Shown here: piece after piece, positions 46,580 to 60,987 of the stretch
Numbering within the stretch: position 1 is the first letter of the stretch
Layout of the letters: the number at the start of each line of letters is the position of its first letter
NCBI GenBank assembly: GCA_014526335.1
Contig: JACTAT010000013.1
Span: 2,329,987-2,393,986, forward strand
DNA: 64,000 nucleotides
DNA from: Chrysaora quinquecirrha
Lineage: Eukaryota; Cnidaria; Scyphozoa; Semaeostomeae; Pelagiidae
Direction: 5' to 3'
Position numbers and translations under genes: made by a program
Notes under the pieces: generated by a model
What the model was told of the DNA's origin: nothing
Seen by the model: the letters and a program-made list of their open reading frames with translations, nothing else
Database searches by the model: none

Positions 46580-49500
46580 AGCTACAACACGGCTACTAAC
46601 TTCTCGATTCTACACAGAAAATGGGAAGCAGAATGGGCCAATTTCATCAAAATTGGAAAAGGTACCATTACCTACAGTATACCATTGAAAGGTGCTGTGG
46701 CATCGTGGTGAAATCCAGCTGACTGGTGGTGTCAGAAGCTCAATGTGGTCAGGGTTTGAGCCGAGCCATGGCAGCGTCACAGCCAGGGTGGAGGTCTCAA
46801 TTAGTTAAACTACTACTGAGATCCTAGCATCTGGCACTAAAACACCATTTCACCTTCATTTGAGCCAAATTGCTGGAGATGTTCCAGCCTGCATATAGTG
46901 GCACATGCATGCAGAAGGTAATCAATAGAATAATAGAAAAGAACAATGGAAATACACTTCTGCACGCATGAGATATCTTCAAGAACTGTGATACTCTGGA
47001 AACTCAGAGATGTTCAGTGTCTAGTCTGTAGAGTATGGCAATTCTTGATGAGATCTTGTTTTGCAGGTGATTTCAATTGTTCTTTCCTATTGTTCTATTG
47101 TTTATCTACATGTGCACGTGCCACACTCTGAAGACTGATCAAGTGTTGAACACAAAACTCTGTTGGCATGGATCTTCCAGAAAACAGTATAGCCAAAACT
47201 ATTACTTTGATAATGGAACAATAGATTTATTTCTTCTGTGGTCATGAAGTCAATGATTCATCATGGGCCTTGGTGGATTTGAAGGGGTTCTAGCAGCTAT
47301 ACAGCTGATGTGGACCTGCAGCTTGTGCCCCATGATCGATATTCTAGAACAAATACCCTGGGTACTCATTTACCAACCTCAGAAGGATGGACAGCTGAGT
47401 TAACTGTTTTCTTGGGGAAAGTGGTCCCAATGAGATTCGAACTCACAATCTTTAGATCATGAACCAAATGCCTTGATATCTCAGCCATGCAACCTCAAGG
47501 CTCTCCATGCAGATCACCTATTGGTTTGAGGACAGCTCCACTTTGCACAGTTCTTGTTTAAACACAGTCCAGAGTGTTTCTGGAACCATTAAAATGTATT
47601 AAGGTTGATCTGTCAAGGATCAATCAAAGATATGCCCTGTAGATGGGGTCTATACCAACTGGAATGCTCCTTGAAACATTGAGCAGAATCTGCAAATACA
47701 TTTTTGTTCATCTTGCATACTCATACTGTTGCATTCATCTTTATTTCTGGTTAAGAACAGTTTTCTTTTTTAGAAGAAGTTTGATTTGTCAGAATATCAT
47801 CAAGATTTGATAAGAAATTTCAGTATTATCGCTCATGTTGACCATGGAAAAAGCACTTTGGCAGATCGACTTTTAGAACATACAGGTGAGCAATGACTTG
47901 GGTAAATTTTCAACATTTTGCTTAACAGCGCCTTGTCAAGTGATTAGTCAAGTGCATTTGGCAAGGGCCTTAAAACAGACTGAATTGTCAAAGTTTGAGT
48001 TTTCAGAATTTGGCTAGATGATCAATATTTCTTATTGTATGATGCGAATTGGGTACAGATAGGGTACATATGATCATCTTTCATTTCTTAAAGGCACTAT
48101 AATGCGGACTTCTGCTAATAAGCAGGTGCTGGACAAACTTCAAGTTGAAAGAGAAAGAGGCATCACTGTTAAAGCACAGGTAACTTTTGTTTGTATACTT
48201 TAGTTGAACCTTGATAGATATGTGAAACACTCAGGGGAAATGAAGATTGTTCCGTTAATGAGGTTTTGGGTATTAAGGGTTGCATTGTTATATACATAAA
48301 GCTGGCCAAAATCAAGGAGAAAAATATTCATAGCTTTCAGTAAAACAAATGTTGCAATACCAAGGTTTAACTGTAGTAATCTTTAGCTTAATAAGCTAAT
48401 ATGATTGCATCAATTTTTATAACCCACCAACTAATTTTTAGACAGCATCAATGATACATACTTACCAAAGACAAAAGTATTTGCTGAATCTAATAGACAC
48501 GCCAGTAAGTAGATTTTTGTTGATTTTTCGATATTTTCTAACGTTCTGAGATATTTCCTACATCCATTAAGTCTCAGAGTTCTCAATTATTTTTGGTAGT
48601 CAAGTTCATTTGGTATCTTCTGTGCATTATGAACGCTTCAGAACATCAGACATCAGAACAACGATTCTGATTCTGTGTTCTGTGTTGCGACTGTTAACAA
48701 CGATTTTCTTAAGACTGTAACGATAAACGATCGTAAGGATCTCATGATTATTGTATTGTCCATAGGAATCTCGATATAATGGACATCTGCAGATCAATGT
48801 TATTTTCCGTTGTAGAGAAGTGTTTGCTATATATAGGTCTGTTTCTACAAAGAAATGATCTTTGAGACGAAAAATATTTGTACGTTGTTCAGAGGTGTCT
48901 CCTGTGAAGAGTTCAGTGTCCGTTTAACAAAGTTCTAGGTTCTACTTGTTTGTTTGTTTGTTTGTTTGTTTGTTTGTTTGTTTAGGAAAATAGATATAAG
49001 CTGTATTTGCTTAGGTCTGCGTCAAACTGATACGGATAGGCTTTTCGTTTAAGAAAGCGGGACCTGGTGGATGCTGGTCAATTCAATCCCGTTTGGGTCC
49101 GATCTTCTGAAAACGGGGCCTTTGGCTCCATGATATGTTTTTTGTTGCTTCTATTGCAAAAAATCATTTGAATCGCATCGTACATCCTTCATTTGAATCA
49201 TTAATCTTTTGATAATTTGTCTTAGGGACACGTGGACTTCAGTTATGAAGTATCAAGATCTTTAGCTGCCTGCCAAGGTGTATTATTGGTTGTCGATGCT
49301 GCACAGGTAATCTTAGTTAAGTTTCCAGTCACAAATTTTCTACATAATAATGAAATGTCTCGACCGAAGATGTCCGCTTTAACTGCTTTTAACTGCAATG
49401 TATACCTGTTACCTGGTTGCCTATTCTATCTAACAACAGGGTGTCCAAGCTCAGACAGTTGCAAATTACTATCTCGCTGCAAGTGCAAATCTAGCAGTTA

Positions 49501-52500
49501 TCCCGGTTTTGAACAAGGTAAGGAAAGCCAATTTATAAAATCCGTTTTCTAATAAGCACCCCCGTCTCCAGCGAGCTCCTGTCTATTTTATAATGAGCAT
49601 CCCCTCTCAGCGATAAAAAATTAAATGAGCACCCACAACACTCAGGGGGTTAGTTAGTATGTTAAAAGATGCTATGGTTCTGCTTGAACTTGCCAGCCAC
49701 CAGCTAATAACCCTTTTCAGGAAATAGACTTGTGTGTGCTATTTAGATGGCTATTTATTATGGTTTTTTAATTTGAAAATATGATTGATTTCACTATGTA
49801 ATGCACAATCTTTTTTATGTGTAGATCGACCTTAAAACTGCTGATCCTGAAAATGTTTCCAGACAAATGGAAAACGTTTTTGGTTTTCAAAAAGATGAAA
49901 TTCTCCAGGTAAGAGAAGTTTTCCTAATTTCATAATCTGTTTCATCATTTGTGTGTCAAAATTTTCTGATAAATGCATTGAGCCTCAAGCATGACTGTGA
50001 AGTATTCACTTTTATTTGGATTTTCAGGTGTCTGCTAAAACTGGAATCGGCATTGGTGCACTGATGGAGACAATTTGCAATAAAATACCAAAGCAAGTAA
50101 CTACAATTTTGTTATCGTTGTTACAGAATATGCATAACAATAGAATAATTTCTAAGCATATTCAATAGAAAAAAGTCTTTTTTCTATTGACTATCTTCTA
50201 AGAAACTTAAAAATTTGCCTAGTTATTGAGAGTTTCTTATAATTTTCAGATTTTAGTACTTGAAGTTTCTTAAGAGTTTCTTAAATATTTGCATTGGTGA
50301 CCTATTAATTGTATCTAACTGTTGTTTTAAACCCATTTATTCGATCGTATTTGAATGCTAGTGACAGTCCAGTTTGTCGGAGTAACACAAGAATACTTTA
50401 TTCGATACAAAACGTGAGAGACAAAGATATATTTCGTTGACTGAGGTTAAAAGTTTCTTACGTTAATGTTTCCAGTACTGGAGTTTCTTAAATTCTGGGT
50501 CATTCGAGAGTCAGGGCTCTTATCAAGAGTTTCGTATAAAAATACCTGTACTGGTTCTTATAATAAGCTGTGTATAATGCATGAATTTCTTTGTTATAGT
50601 AGCCACATTTGTATTTTCATATCGTAATTGGATTTCTGAATTTGCATTTTGCAGACCCTCTGGCAGTCGAGACTCCCCTTTAAAGATATTGCTGATCGAT
50701 TCTTGGTTTGATCAGTATAAAGGAGTTGTATGTTTAGTAGCAGTCATTGATGGTTCTCTAAAGAAAGGTTTGTTTTCAGTAAATAAAAAGCATTCAGTTT
50801 GAATTTTAGATATACACTCCTGTGCAGAAAATGCTGTGGCGTCGTGGTGTAATCCAGCTGACTCCTGGTTTCAGGTGTGGTCAGGGTTCGAGCCCAGCCA
50901 CGGTAGTGTCACAACCAGGGTCGAGGTCTCGATTAGTTAACGTACTACTGAGATCCTAGCGACTGGCCCTAAAAATCAATTTCACTTTCACCTTCATCTC
51001 CTGTTCCCGTCAGTCCTACACTCCGGTCAGTATTCGTGTACTATAGCAGACTGATTACCTGAGTCCCACTCTTCGCAAACAGCAGCAACAACAACAACAA
51101 CCATATAGCTGTTTGCTCAGAGTGGAGTGGAGCGTCCAGCATAGACAGCATATAGACTCAATGGCGATAACTACGACTCTTGTAATAAATCTAGTACTAT
51201 AGGTTTAATACAGTTTTGTTTGGTACTACGTTCCGTATCCATTGAAGCATTCTTCTAACTGAGCTTTTTAATGGTTACAATTATCGATGTTTTCATAGTT
51301 AATAAAGCAATTAAATCCAATCTGCTTTTGGAAGGATCACAGAGAGGACTTCGAAGTAAAAGTTTTCGCTCCGTCTGAATTTGTCGTTATATTATGCAAT
51401 ATTTTGTTGCAGAAGAAACACTGGAAATAATATGAAGACAATCCTTTTGCTCCGTCTGAATCTGTCGTTCTATTATGCAATATTTTTTTGCAGAAGAAAC
51501 ACTTGAAATAATAGTTCTTATATCACAGACTGAAGTAAATAGTTTCTCATGTAGTCTTTTTTCAAATATGTGACCTATGAGTCTGAATTCGCATGAGCAA
51601 AAATACGCTTAGATTGGCACAACATGTGTTCTAATGACAATATGAGATAGATTTTGTGTTCAAAAAGTTTTGCTGTGTTCCAAATTTCGTGTTCAATCAA
51701 AATTTTAAATTTAAAAGACATATGTTGTAAACTTTTTGTCCAGATTAAAGGTGTTACCGTTATGATTATGGCCTTTATGATAATAGTTTTATTTTGCTTT
51801 TAGGTGACCGCGTTCAGTCCGATGCTACCAAAGAACACTATGAAATCTTGGATATTGGGGTATTAAGTCCATCAGAGCTATCCTCTAACGAGCTGTAAGT
51901 TTTATAGAAAGTTATTCAACATTATTATCCTTTTGATTTGTCGTAGTATGTCAGGGACAGACGGACGAAACTTTGAACTTACACCCTTTCTCGGGTTAGC
52001 TTGAACATTTGGCCTCATAGCACAGGCTCAGAGCCTTTCCTCTCCTCTCAAAGTAACCTGCGTTGCAGACGCTACGGAGGAGTAAAATTAAATAAAGAGT
52101 GAACCATTTTTCCTTTTTTGTTGTTTTTTCCTCCTTAGGCCTAGTTCATGCTTCGGAGTTACGCCTCAGCGAATTGAAACAGAGCTATGAAAAAATTCCA
52201 TTTTCCTATGAAAAGTGTCCATTTTCCTATGAAAAGTGTCCATTTTAGTTGGCATGAGTGTAACATAACAGCGACGTATGAAACAAATACCGAAGACAAT
52301 CCTAACCGCACTACTACTTCGGCAGCCTTGCCGCATAAAACGCCTTAACTACACCTATAACTGATTTAACCTCAACCAGTGAATCAACAGCCGCAGCTAT
52401 GGAGGAGTTAGGGCAAAGATAAAGGCTCACAACTGAATTAAATTCCCTGCGGCATAACTTCTACTCATGATGAATAGATAAGGCAAAATGGAATTCAAAT

Positions 52501-55500
52501 CTTGCAACTAGTATTCTCTGTTGCCACCCATCTATAAACCTAATCGCCTTATGAACGCAGATTTTTTTCTTTACTTCTTACAATGTCAGCTTAATCGGTT
52601 AACCAATAATCTTCCAACCTAATTTTTCCCACACCGTACTTTGTACCCCAATTGTTAAGCTCTGGCGAAAAGATCCAACATTGTTGGTAATGCATTGGAT
52701 ATTTGCTTATAAGATAAAAATGCTTGTCCGTTTGTTTGGCTACGTTAGAAAACATTGCTTGTCAAACTTTTTTGCTGGGGACAAGAAGAAAAGTTTTAAG
52801 GTTCTCCAAAAACATTGAAAAGCAATTCTTCTTTTCAGCATGTTTTGTGACGTGGCCAACTGTCAAACATTGCTTGGAAAGCGACTCTGAAATGTTTGGC
52901 AAAAATGTTTGATCGTTTTGCCAGGGGATAAGGCAAGGTATTGTGACGTGGCAAAACTTTCAAACACTTCTTGTGAGGCAAATCTCAAATGTTTAAGAAA
53001 CAATGTTTGATAGTTTGGCCAGGGTATAAGGCAATGTATTGTGACGTGGCAAACTTTCAAACACTGCTTGGAAAGCGGGTCTTAAATGTTTGACAAACAA
53101 TGTTTGATCGTTTGGCAATGTATTGTTACGTGGCAAACCTGTCGAGCATTGCTTGTGCTGCGAATCTCAAATGTTAGACAAACAATGTTTGTTCGTGTGG
53201 CCAGGGGCTAAAGGAATGTATTGTGAAGCTGCCAAACTTTCACACATTGCTTGCGAAGCAGATCTTCAATGCTTGTCCAACAATGTTTGATCGTTTGGCC
53301 AGGGCCTTAGATTAACTTGTTCTTTTAGATATGCTGGTCAAGTTGGCTACATTGTCACTGGCATGAGAAAAACAAACGATGCTTTGATTGGGGATACATT
53401 TTATCACCTAGAGAAACCTGTTAGTCCATTTCCTGGTTTCCGAAGGCCTAAACCCATGGTTTGTATGCCAAATTTCTATGCTTGTTTTGAGGATATCTCT
53501 GTCTACCATTTTAGAAAAATTTTTAGTGTCATACCACGATAGATTGGAATCGAGCCTTGGATGCATGATCGGAGAGCTAACGACGTTTCCAATGAGCTAT
53601 AGAGCTCAATGAAATCGCCGATGTATATATAAAAATGTATGGTGCTGAAGAAGGCTCAACGTAGCCGAAACACAAAAATCAAACCGGAGGAGCCTTGGGC
53701 TGTTTGACTTGGAGAGTCTTGCTTGGCGATTTTATTGAGCTCTATAGCTCAGTAGAAACGTCTTTGGCTGGCTCCTTTCCCCCAGTTCTTCCTTCCTATC
53801 CTGCACAATATCTTCCTCCCAGCTACAAGGCCTTATTACTTGATTATTCCTTGAGTCTTTATTTATCTTTTGATCGTTAGGCTTATCTGACGGGCAAACC
53901 ACCCAGTGTCACTCTGAGCCCTTAGGCCATTATACTGTATTGGTGCCTACTTGTCCTGTTTTATGAGTTCTAGTAGTCACTACTGAACTAACTGCAGAAG
54001 CTAAACCTACTAGAATAAGGCTGCTATGGCGTTGTGGTCTAATCAAGCTAGCTCATGCAAGAAGCTTTGTGAGGTTGGGCTTGACCACTGAAGCGTCATT
54101 TCCAAGGTCGGGTTCTTAAAGTTTATCTACTAGGATCCTATCGACTGTCGTGAAATACACCATTTCACCTTTGTCTACGTCACTATGTGACTTCTCCCAA
54201 ACAGATTTTCGTGCAGTCAATAGAGGGATGTATCGGGTGATCGGGTGACCTAATTCTTGCTCTTTTCGTTTTAATAGGTATTTGCTGGCATATACCCTGT
54301 TGACCAAGCATCATACTCCAGCCTCAGAATAGCAATTGACAAACTTACTTTAAATGATTCTAGTGTAACCCTACATCATGACAACAGGTAAGAAAATTTG
54401 TATTGACGCTCAGGATTTGTAAATTGGCAAGGTTGATTTTGCAATACATTGTCATATGCTGACTGCGTCATATCTGATGTGGCTAACCGCTCTTCATAAT
54501 CGCATTTCACGCAACGGCAAGATACCTTGGCTTTAGGGTTGGTTGCCAATTTTAATGCTTATACGAAAAGTAAAATTCAACACACTAGATAAGCCAAGAT
54601 TAAGGTATATTATCTGCCCTATGGTATTTCATCTTTCAAAATTCAACACCATTGGTTTGTTGAAGCTCTAGTGAATTATATAAGACAATGAAACAAGCCC
54701 TGTAGGCCTAGCTCGTCTGAGTTTAATTTGCTGGTAGACACTTGATAAGACAAAAAGAAAGGAATTAGGGCGGAAAAATCGTCATGCATAAATTGCTTTA
54801 AAAAGTACAATCTGCCTATATATACCCCAATTCACCAGCCACCCATTTGAAAATGCTGATGCAAGTTGCATTTCATAATTTGGAGATCATCAGTGAAAAG
54901 TACGAGAATCTTATAAGACCTATGGTATCGTGTTCGAGTTAAGCCAGCTTGTGGGGCCAGGAGTTAAATGAGGTCGGATTTCGAGCCCTAGAGGTCTCGC
55001 TAGTTCATCCATTTCCGAGACTCTAGCGACTGGCGCTAAAATCACCAATTCGCCTTCATCTTCACCTATTTGAGATCACGTTTACTTGGATTAAAAGACA
55101 TAGAAATTTTAAGTCGCGGGATCCTCCTACTGCACCTTTCCTTGTTCCTCTCCTCAATAGATTTTTTAGCGATGATACCCCCATGCTTTAACAAAAGCTA
55201 AACTCCTCGACCTTTCTCCAAACCTCAGAAAGCCTTTGCTATCCTTAACCTTTCTCAAAACCTCACATAACATTTAGTGTCTTGTTAAATAGTGAGCTCG
55301 AGGTCACAGAACGTTTTTTTGAGCAAGTAGGAAGCGACTAATGAATCCTATATCACTTCTTGTAAGCATGTTAGCAACTACCAAAGTAAAAGCCTTATTA
55401 TAAATGAAACACGAAGAAAAGCAAACTTCTATATTTCGCTAGCGTTTGTTGTTTGCTTCCCTAAAGCACTTTAATATAGCCTAAAAGTAATTGCATCTAT

Positions 55501-58500
55501 ATAAGAGTTGCATTATATCTTGCAGCCTTGCTCTTGGCCAAGGATGGAGAATTGGTTTTTTAGGCCTTCTACATATGGATGTTTTCAGACAAAGGCTAGA
55601 GCAGGTATAACATTTATATTTAACTATAAGCAAGTTTTGTTTAGCATTTGCAAAGATAGCTTAGTGAAAACATCTAATGTTTATTTAAACGACACAGCTA
55701 ATGACGAAATTGGGTATTGTAGAAACGCAGGTAGATAGAAGCTTGTTTTAAAATTTTGGTTTCTTGATGATGATTACCATGAATATTGTTTTTTGTTTTG
55801 TCTGATAGTAGATTGATTGCTTTATCATCTAGAATTCGGCACTGAATTGTGTCTTAAGGACTGTTTACTGTTTTCACTAGTGCTATTTACTCGCTATTGA
55901 AGGTGCTGTTTCTTCGTGGTCCAATCACGCTGGCTTTTGGTGTCGGAAGCTTGGGATTCGAGATTCGAGGGTTCGAGTCGGGGTTCGAGTCATAACTACG
56001 GTAGTGTCACAGTCATGGTCGAGGTTTCGATATGTTAGCCTCCTATTGAGATCCTAGAAACTGGCACTAAATACACAATTTCACCTTCACTTTCACTTGC
56101 AATCTCTTTGCAGTCCACTTGCAGGTGGCTTGCATGAAAGGATGTCACGGTGTAAGGGTCTATAAATTGTCTGCAAACTTAGACCGTGGATTTGCAGGCT
56201 CTTTTGATGATCATACATCAAGAAAAATACCATCAAACATTGTGTCAAACAAAATGTTTCACTGTTTGGCCACGTTGCATGAAATGGTTCATTACGTTTC
56301 CGTCTAGCATGCCCAATTAACGAATTGAGAGAGAGGACAAAGATGTAAATTTAAGACCTTGACACTGTGAAATCCTTGCATGCAAGTCATCTGCCAGATT
56401 AATTGCAAGCAAATTGCAAATATATAGCACTAGGTAAACCTTAGTGGTGTTGGCTCCTTTTAGAGCCATGAAGTTCTTAGTCGCGCAGTTCTCTGTGAAA
56501 TCTCGCCATTCTCCTTTAGAAATAGCGATTTTTCATGTTGCTCATAGCAATGATTTAACTCATGTTTTTATTAGCCCTAAGCATTCTTTATACCTCTAAC
56601 GCAAAGGATTGTACTGTTCATTACACCTTTAAATAATATTAGCTGTTTTTCCCATTTTGCAGGAGTATGGCATACCCGTTATAGTAACGACGCCCAATGT
56701 CCCATACAAAGGTATGCTGTGCTTCTTTTTGAACTCTAGATTAACTCGGACCATCGTTCTGAAGTTTAGGCCCTAGTCAAGCGGTCAAATTTGTTTGGAC
56801 AAACGTATGTGAGATGTGCGTTACAAGCAATGTTTGACGTCTGATCACATTGCAAAATATTGCTTGAAAGCACAGTTTTCTGCTTGCCTCCAGCGAGAAA
56901 ATATATGTTGAGCAATGTTTTGCAGCGTGGAACACTGTCTGACCTACAATGTTTGATTGTTTTGCCAGTGCCTAAGAAGGGTCTTACGAGCAAAAAGATC
57001 AAGCAACAAGATAACACTGTTAGTAGCTTCAGAAGCGCTTAACATGGCTTTTTTTATTTCAGCTATTTTGAAAGGAAAGGAACAGAAGGAGATAGAGATT
57101 TTGACTCCATCAGATGTATGTACATGTTCATATAGTAGATTATTAGCCTTTTCCTTATTTCAGTCGTGAGCTTTCGTTGCATCTTACCTACTTTTGCATT
57201 TTATGTCACTTTGAAATTTTTTGATGTGTTTAAAACCTGTTACAATAGTGCAACCTTCATAGCCTCCATATAAATTGGAAAGCCTCGTATACATTATATA
57301 AGGGACACCTATAGGACAGCGTTTGCTGTCAGTTGTATTGGCGCGTCCGCTGTTTGGAGATTTTTTTTAAAGAAATGGTCTGAAATATGAAATCTCCAGT
57401 TCATTTATCTATTCGCATTTAGTCGACAAAAAGACAGTTTATTAAATGGACTGTTCTCAGAGAATTTTTACTTGCTATTTTGACCTAGATTAAAATAGTT
57501 GGAAACTGAAGTTCTAAATCATACACTAGATCATTCAAATTCTGTAATTCTTTAAAACTGTTTAAAACTGTAATTCTTCATTTTGTATACTTTACTTCTT
57601 GCTTTTACTCTGCTTCTTGTTATATATTTTGTATTCTTCTAATGTTCTTTCAATATTGACAGTTTCCAGACCCGTCTAAAGCTGAGACACTTCTAGAGCC
57701 TATGGTACTTGGAACTATCATATTCCCACAGGAATACATGGGAAAGATACTGTCACTATGTGAGGTAAATATATTAGCAGTTATTAAGGCTGTTTCTGAC
57801 ACCGTATTAGCCATAATAATCACCGTTTATCTTAACAAGCCACTGATATTTAGCGGCCATTTTCAAGAGGGCTCTGTCTCCCATCACCGGGATGTGTGAA
57901 TAACTATGTGAAGAAGCTATTACTTGAGCTCTTAAGTCAGGCTTATGTAGACATTGTGCACAGTCATAACTAGTTGCCGACTGCTAATCAGCGAGTTTTT
58001 GGAACTAATTGATCGCAACTGTCCTGTCCAATTAAGTGCTCTGGCAACTAATTGGCAACTATTTCTTTTTGACGGCAAATAGTCGGTGCACAGTGGCGGA
58101 AAGTTGGACATGTTATCCTCTTCTTCTACGATTTGTTGACAACTTGTTCCCTTCAGTCGCAGTCAACATGAGCTCCTTTTGCGACCGTGATCAGCTATAA
58201 GTTCTGACTAGTTATTGACATGTCGACATAAGCGGTTACAACTAATTGGCGTTAGTTTTATCGTATCGTAAATCCACATAAGCCTGGCTCTAGCCATGCT
58301 CTAGCTTAGACTATGATGTTGGCTGTCTTTGCGATTTAATATTTTTACTTGTTGAGTAATAATCGTGCCTTTTCGTTTTCAAAGGGCAAGCGTGGCAAGC
58401 AATCACAAGTAACATATCTAGATGAAACAAGAATAATGCTGAAATATGAACTACCTTTAAATGAAGTTGTCATTGACTTTTATGATCAGCTTAAGTCAGT

Positions 58501-60944
58501 ATCTTCTGGATATGCAAGGTGAGCTTAAGAACCTCGAACCTGGCAAAACAATCAAACATTGTTTGTCAAACGGAGTGTTTTACCGTTTGGCCACGTCGTA
58601 TAACATTTCTTGTAAAGGATTGCTTGCTTGTGACAAGCAGAAAACGTTTTGAACTTTTTAAGCAAATTCTTCTTGTCAGTCAATGTTTTGCTACGTGGCC
58701 AAACAGCCAAGCATTTCTTGTAAAGCAAATCTCAAATGTTTGACCAGTAATGTTGGCCAGAATGTAATATAAATATTGCAAAGAGAAATTTTTTTAATTT
58801 TTGGATTTTTCAATATCACAAGAGACAAACTTGCAGTAAATCCACTCGAATAATCCGTCTGGGGAGAACGATTTGAATGGAAAATTTATCGGGGGCAGGT
58901 GTTGATCGCTTGTGGAACTGAATGAAAAGCTTGTAGTTCCCTGAAGTTGGAAAGCTTTTCGATAGCACCAACGAGACAGAAATGATACATCTCATTTATA
59001 TTATGAAACCACTAAGCAGCAATTCGCTGTTAGCGTTTATTCTAGGAATTTACGGTCTAGATTTTCTAATAGATATTTTTGGCACTTATTTCAGCTTTGA
59101 CTATGAAGAAAATGGCTACAAGGAAACTAAACTCTCTAAGGTATTTTCAGTTGCACTTCTACCCGAACCCACATAGCTACATTCGTTGTAAAATGGTTGA
59201 TCGAGTGTGTGCTTTATCTTTGATACAACCTTAAACATGCTTTATACATTATAAATACTTGTATTTACACTAGGATAGATTTTTCTACAAATGGCATCAG
59301 TAGATGGGATTAGAACCTTGGTGGTTGCATGGCCAGAGAGCCAATGACGTTTCCACTGAGCTCAATGAAATCGCCGAGTAACTCTCTAAGTCATTCAGTC
59401 AAGGCTCTCCTCTCGTTTGACTTTTTGTATTTCGGCTATGTTGAGCCTTTTCCAGCACCATACATATTCCTATATATATTTGTCCTCTATGGCGAACACT
59501 AGGACAATTATATGACGAACATTATACATTGTTTCTTTTCAGATGGACGTTTTGCTAAATGGCAGCTCCGTCGATGCCCTGTCTACCATTGTTCATGATA
59601 CACAGGCCAAATCAGCAGGGAAGGCACTTTGCCACAAATTAAAAGAAATTATTCCAAGGTATTTCATCTGCACTTCGTAATATCGTAGCTATTGCATCTT
59701 TAGCTTAAATGCTTTATTCCTCAGCTAACTAACCAAAAACGTTGTTGTTGATGTTGAGAGCTGGGGAGCTGAGCTGGGTGAGATATATAAATTTGATGAT
59801 GCAAATTTATATGGTTCACATAGAGACCATAGAACATGAATTCCTTGAAGACTAAGATTTTATAGCCATTTTATTTCTAAAGCATTCTCTTTGTCTTTTA
59901 TGAATCAATGTCAGTGCTATCTCCATGAAACATCTCCATGATTTTAAGTTTTTCATCAATTTTCTTTTTGCAGGCAGTTATACGAAGTTGTAATTCAAGC
60001 GACAATTCGTGGCAAAATCATTGCTAGAGAGTCGTGAGTATAAATTTTGCCATTGCTTAATACACCTTTTTCAACCAAGGGCCTCGTTTCCAAAAAATTG
60101 AAAATTGCCTCACTGAAATATTGACTCAGCACCTTTATTTTTGTGTTGAGGCATATTTTTACGATCCTAATCCTTACGATGTTGATTTTATAATGATAAG
60201 AGCTTTGAAAATTAATAAAATCATCATTGTAATTGATTTCTAATGTTGAGGTACTTAATCTGAATCTGGGGGTCAAAGTGTTTTACAAACAAATTTTCGT
60301 ACATTTTGAAAACGGGGCTCTAAGTTGAAAGGGTGTAAAACGAAATATTGCAACATACACATGCGTCGAATACCTACGTATCTACCTTTTCCTTCTGGCA
60401 GTCTTGAATAATAGTTGAAACTCGTGGCAAGAGTGGAAAAATAGTTAATTCTCACATGATGTATGTGTTGTATAGGCATGTTCATAACTAATGCATTTGT
60501 GTCTAGAATACGTTTAATTGCATATGTTTCCTTTACAGAGTAAGACCCTTTCGAAAGGACGTTACAGCAAAATGTGTAAGTAGCTTGAAGCCACATGTTC
60601 TTATTGATAATTATGAGATGCTACTCATGCTATCTAAGTAGTTCTGTGGGGTTTCTGTTCCATAAATGAAGCTTGCGATGCCAGCTGAAAGCCAGAAAAT
60701 TTGTTCTATTGATCGACGTTTGTCTTTAGGTTGCGTCTTTAAAAAGAACATGCTTCTTTCAGTCATTGTCCTGAACAGGCAAATAAAGACTTATGCTTCT
60801 GCTCGGTTGCTAAAACACGAGATTTTATCAGATATTTGTCGGATTTATAAGATTTTATATGAACAAATCGTACACTTTATCTCTTTTAAGGGCAGCAAGC
60901 GTGTGTTCCTAACTAACTTATTACTAACTAACTAACTAACTAGT

Positions 60945-60987
<43 letters not shown>

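Noticed and set aside
47410..47512. Functional tRNA gene
   Set aside because: A and B boxes are present on the minus strand, but I could not pair a full acceptor stem; a SINE head fits better. A tRNAscan run would settle it.
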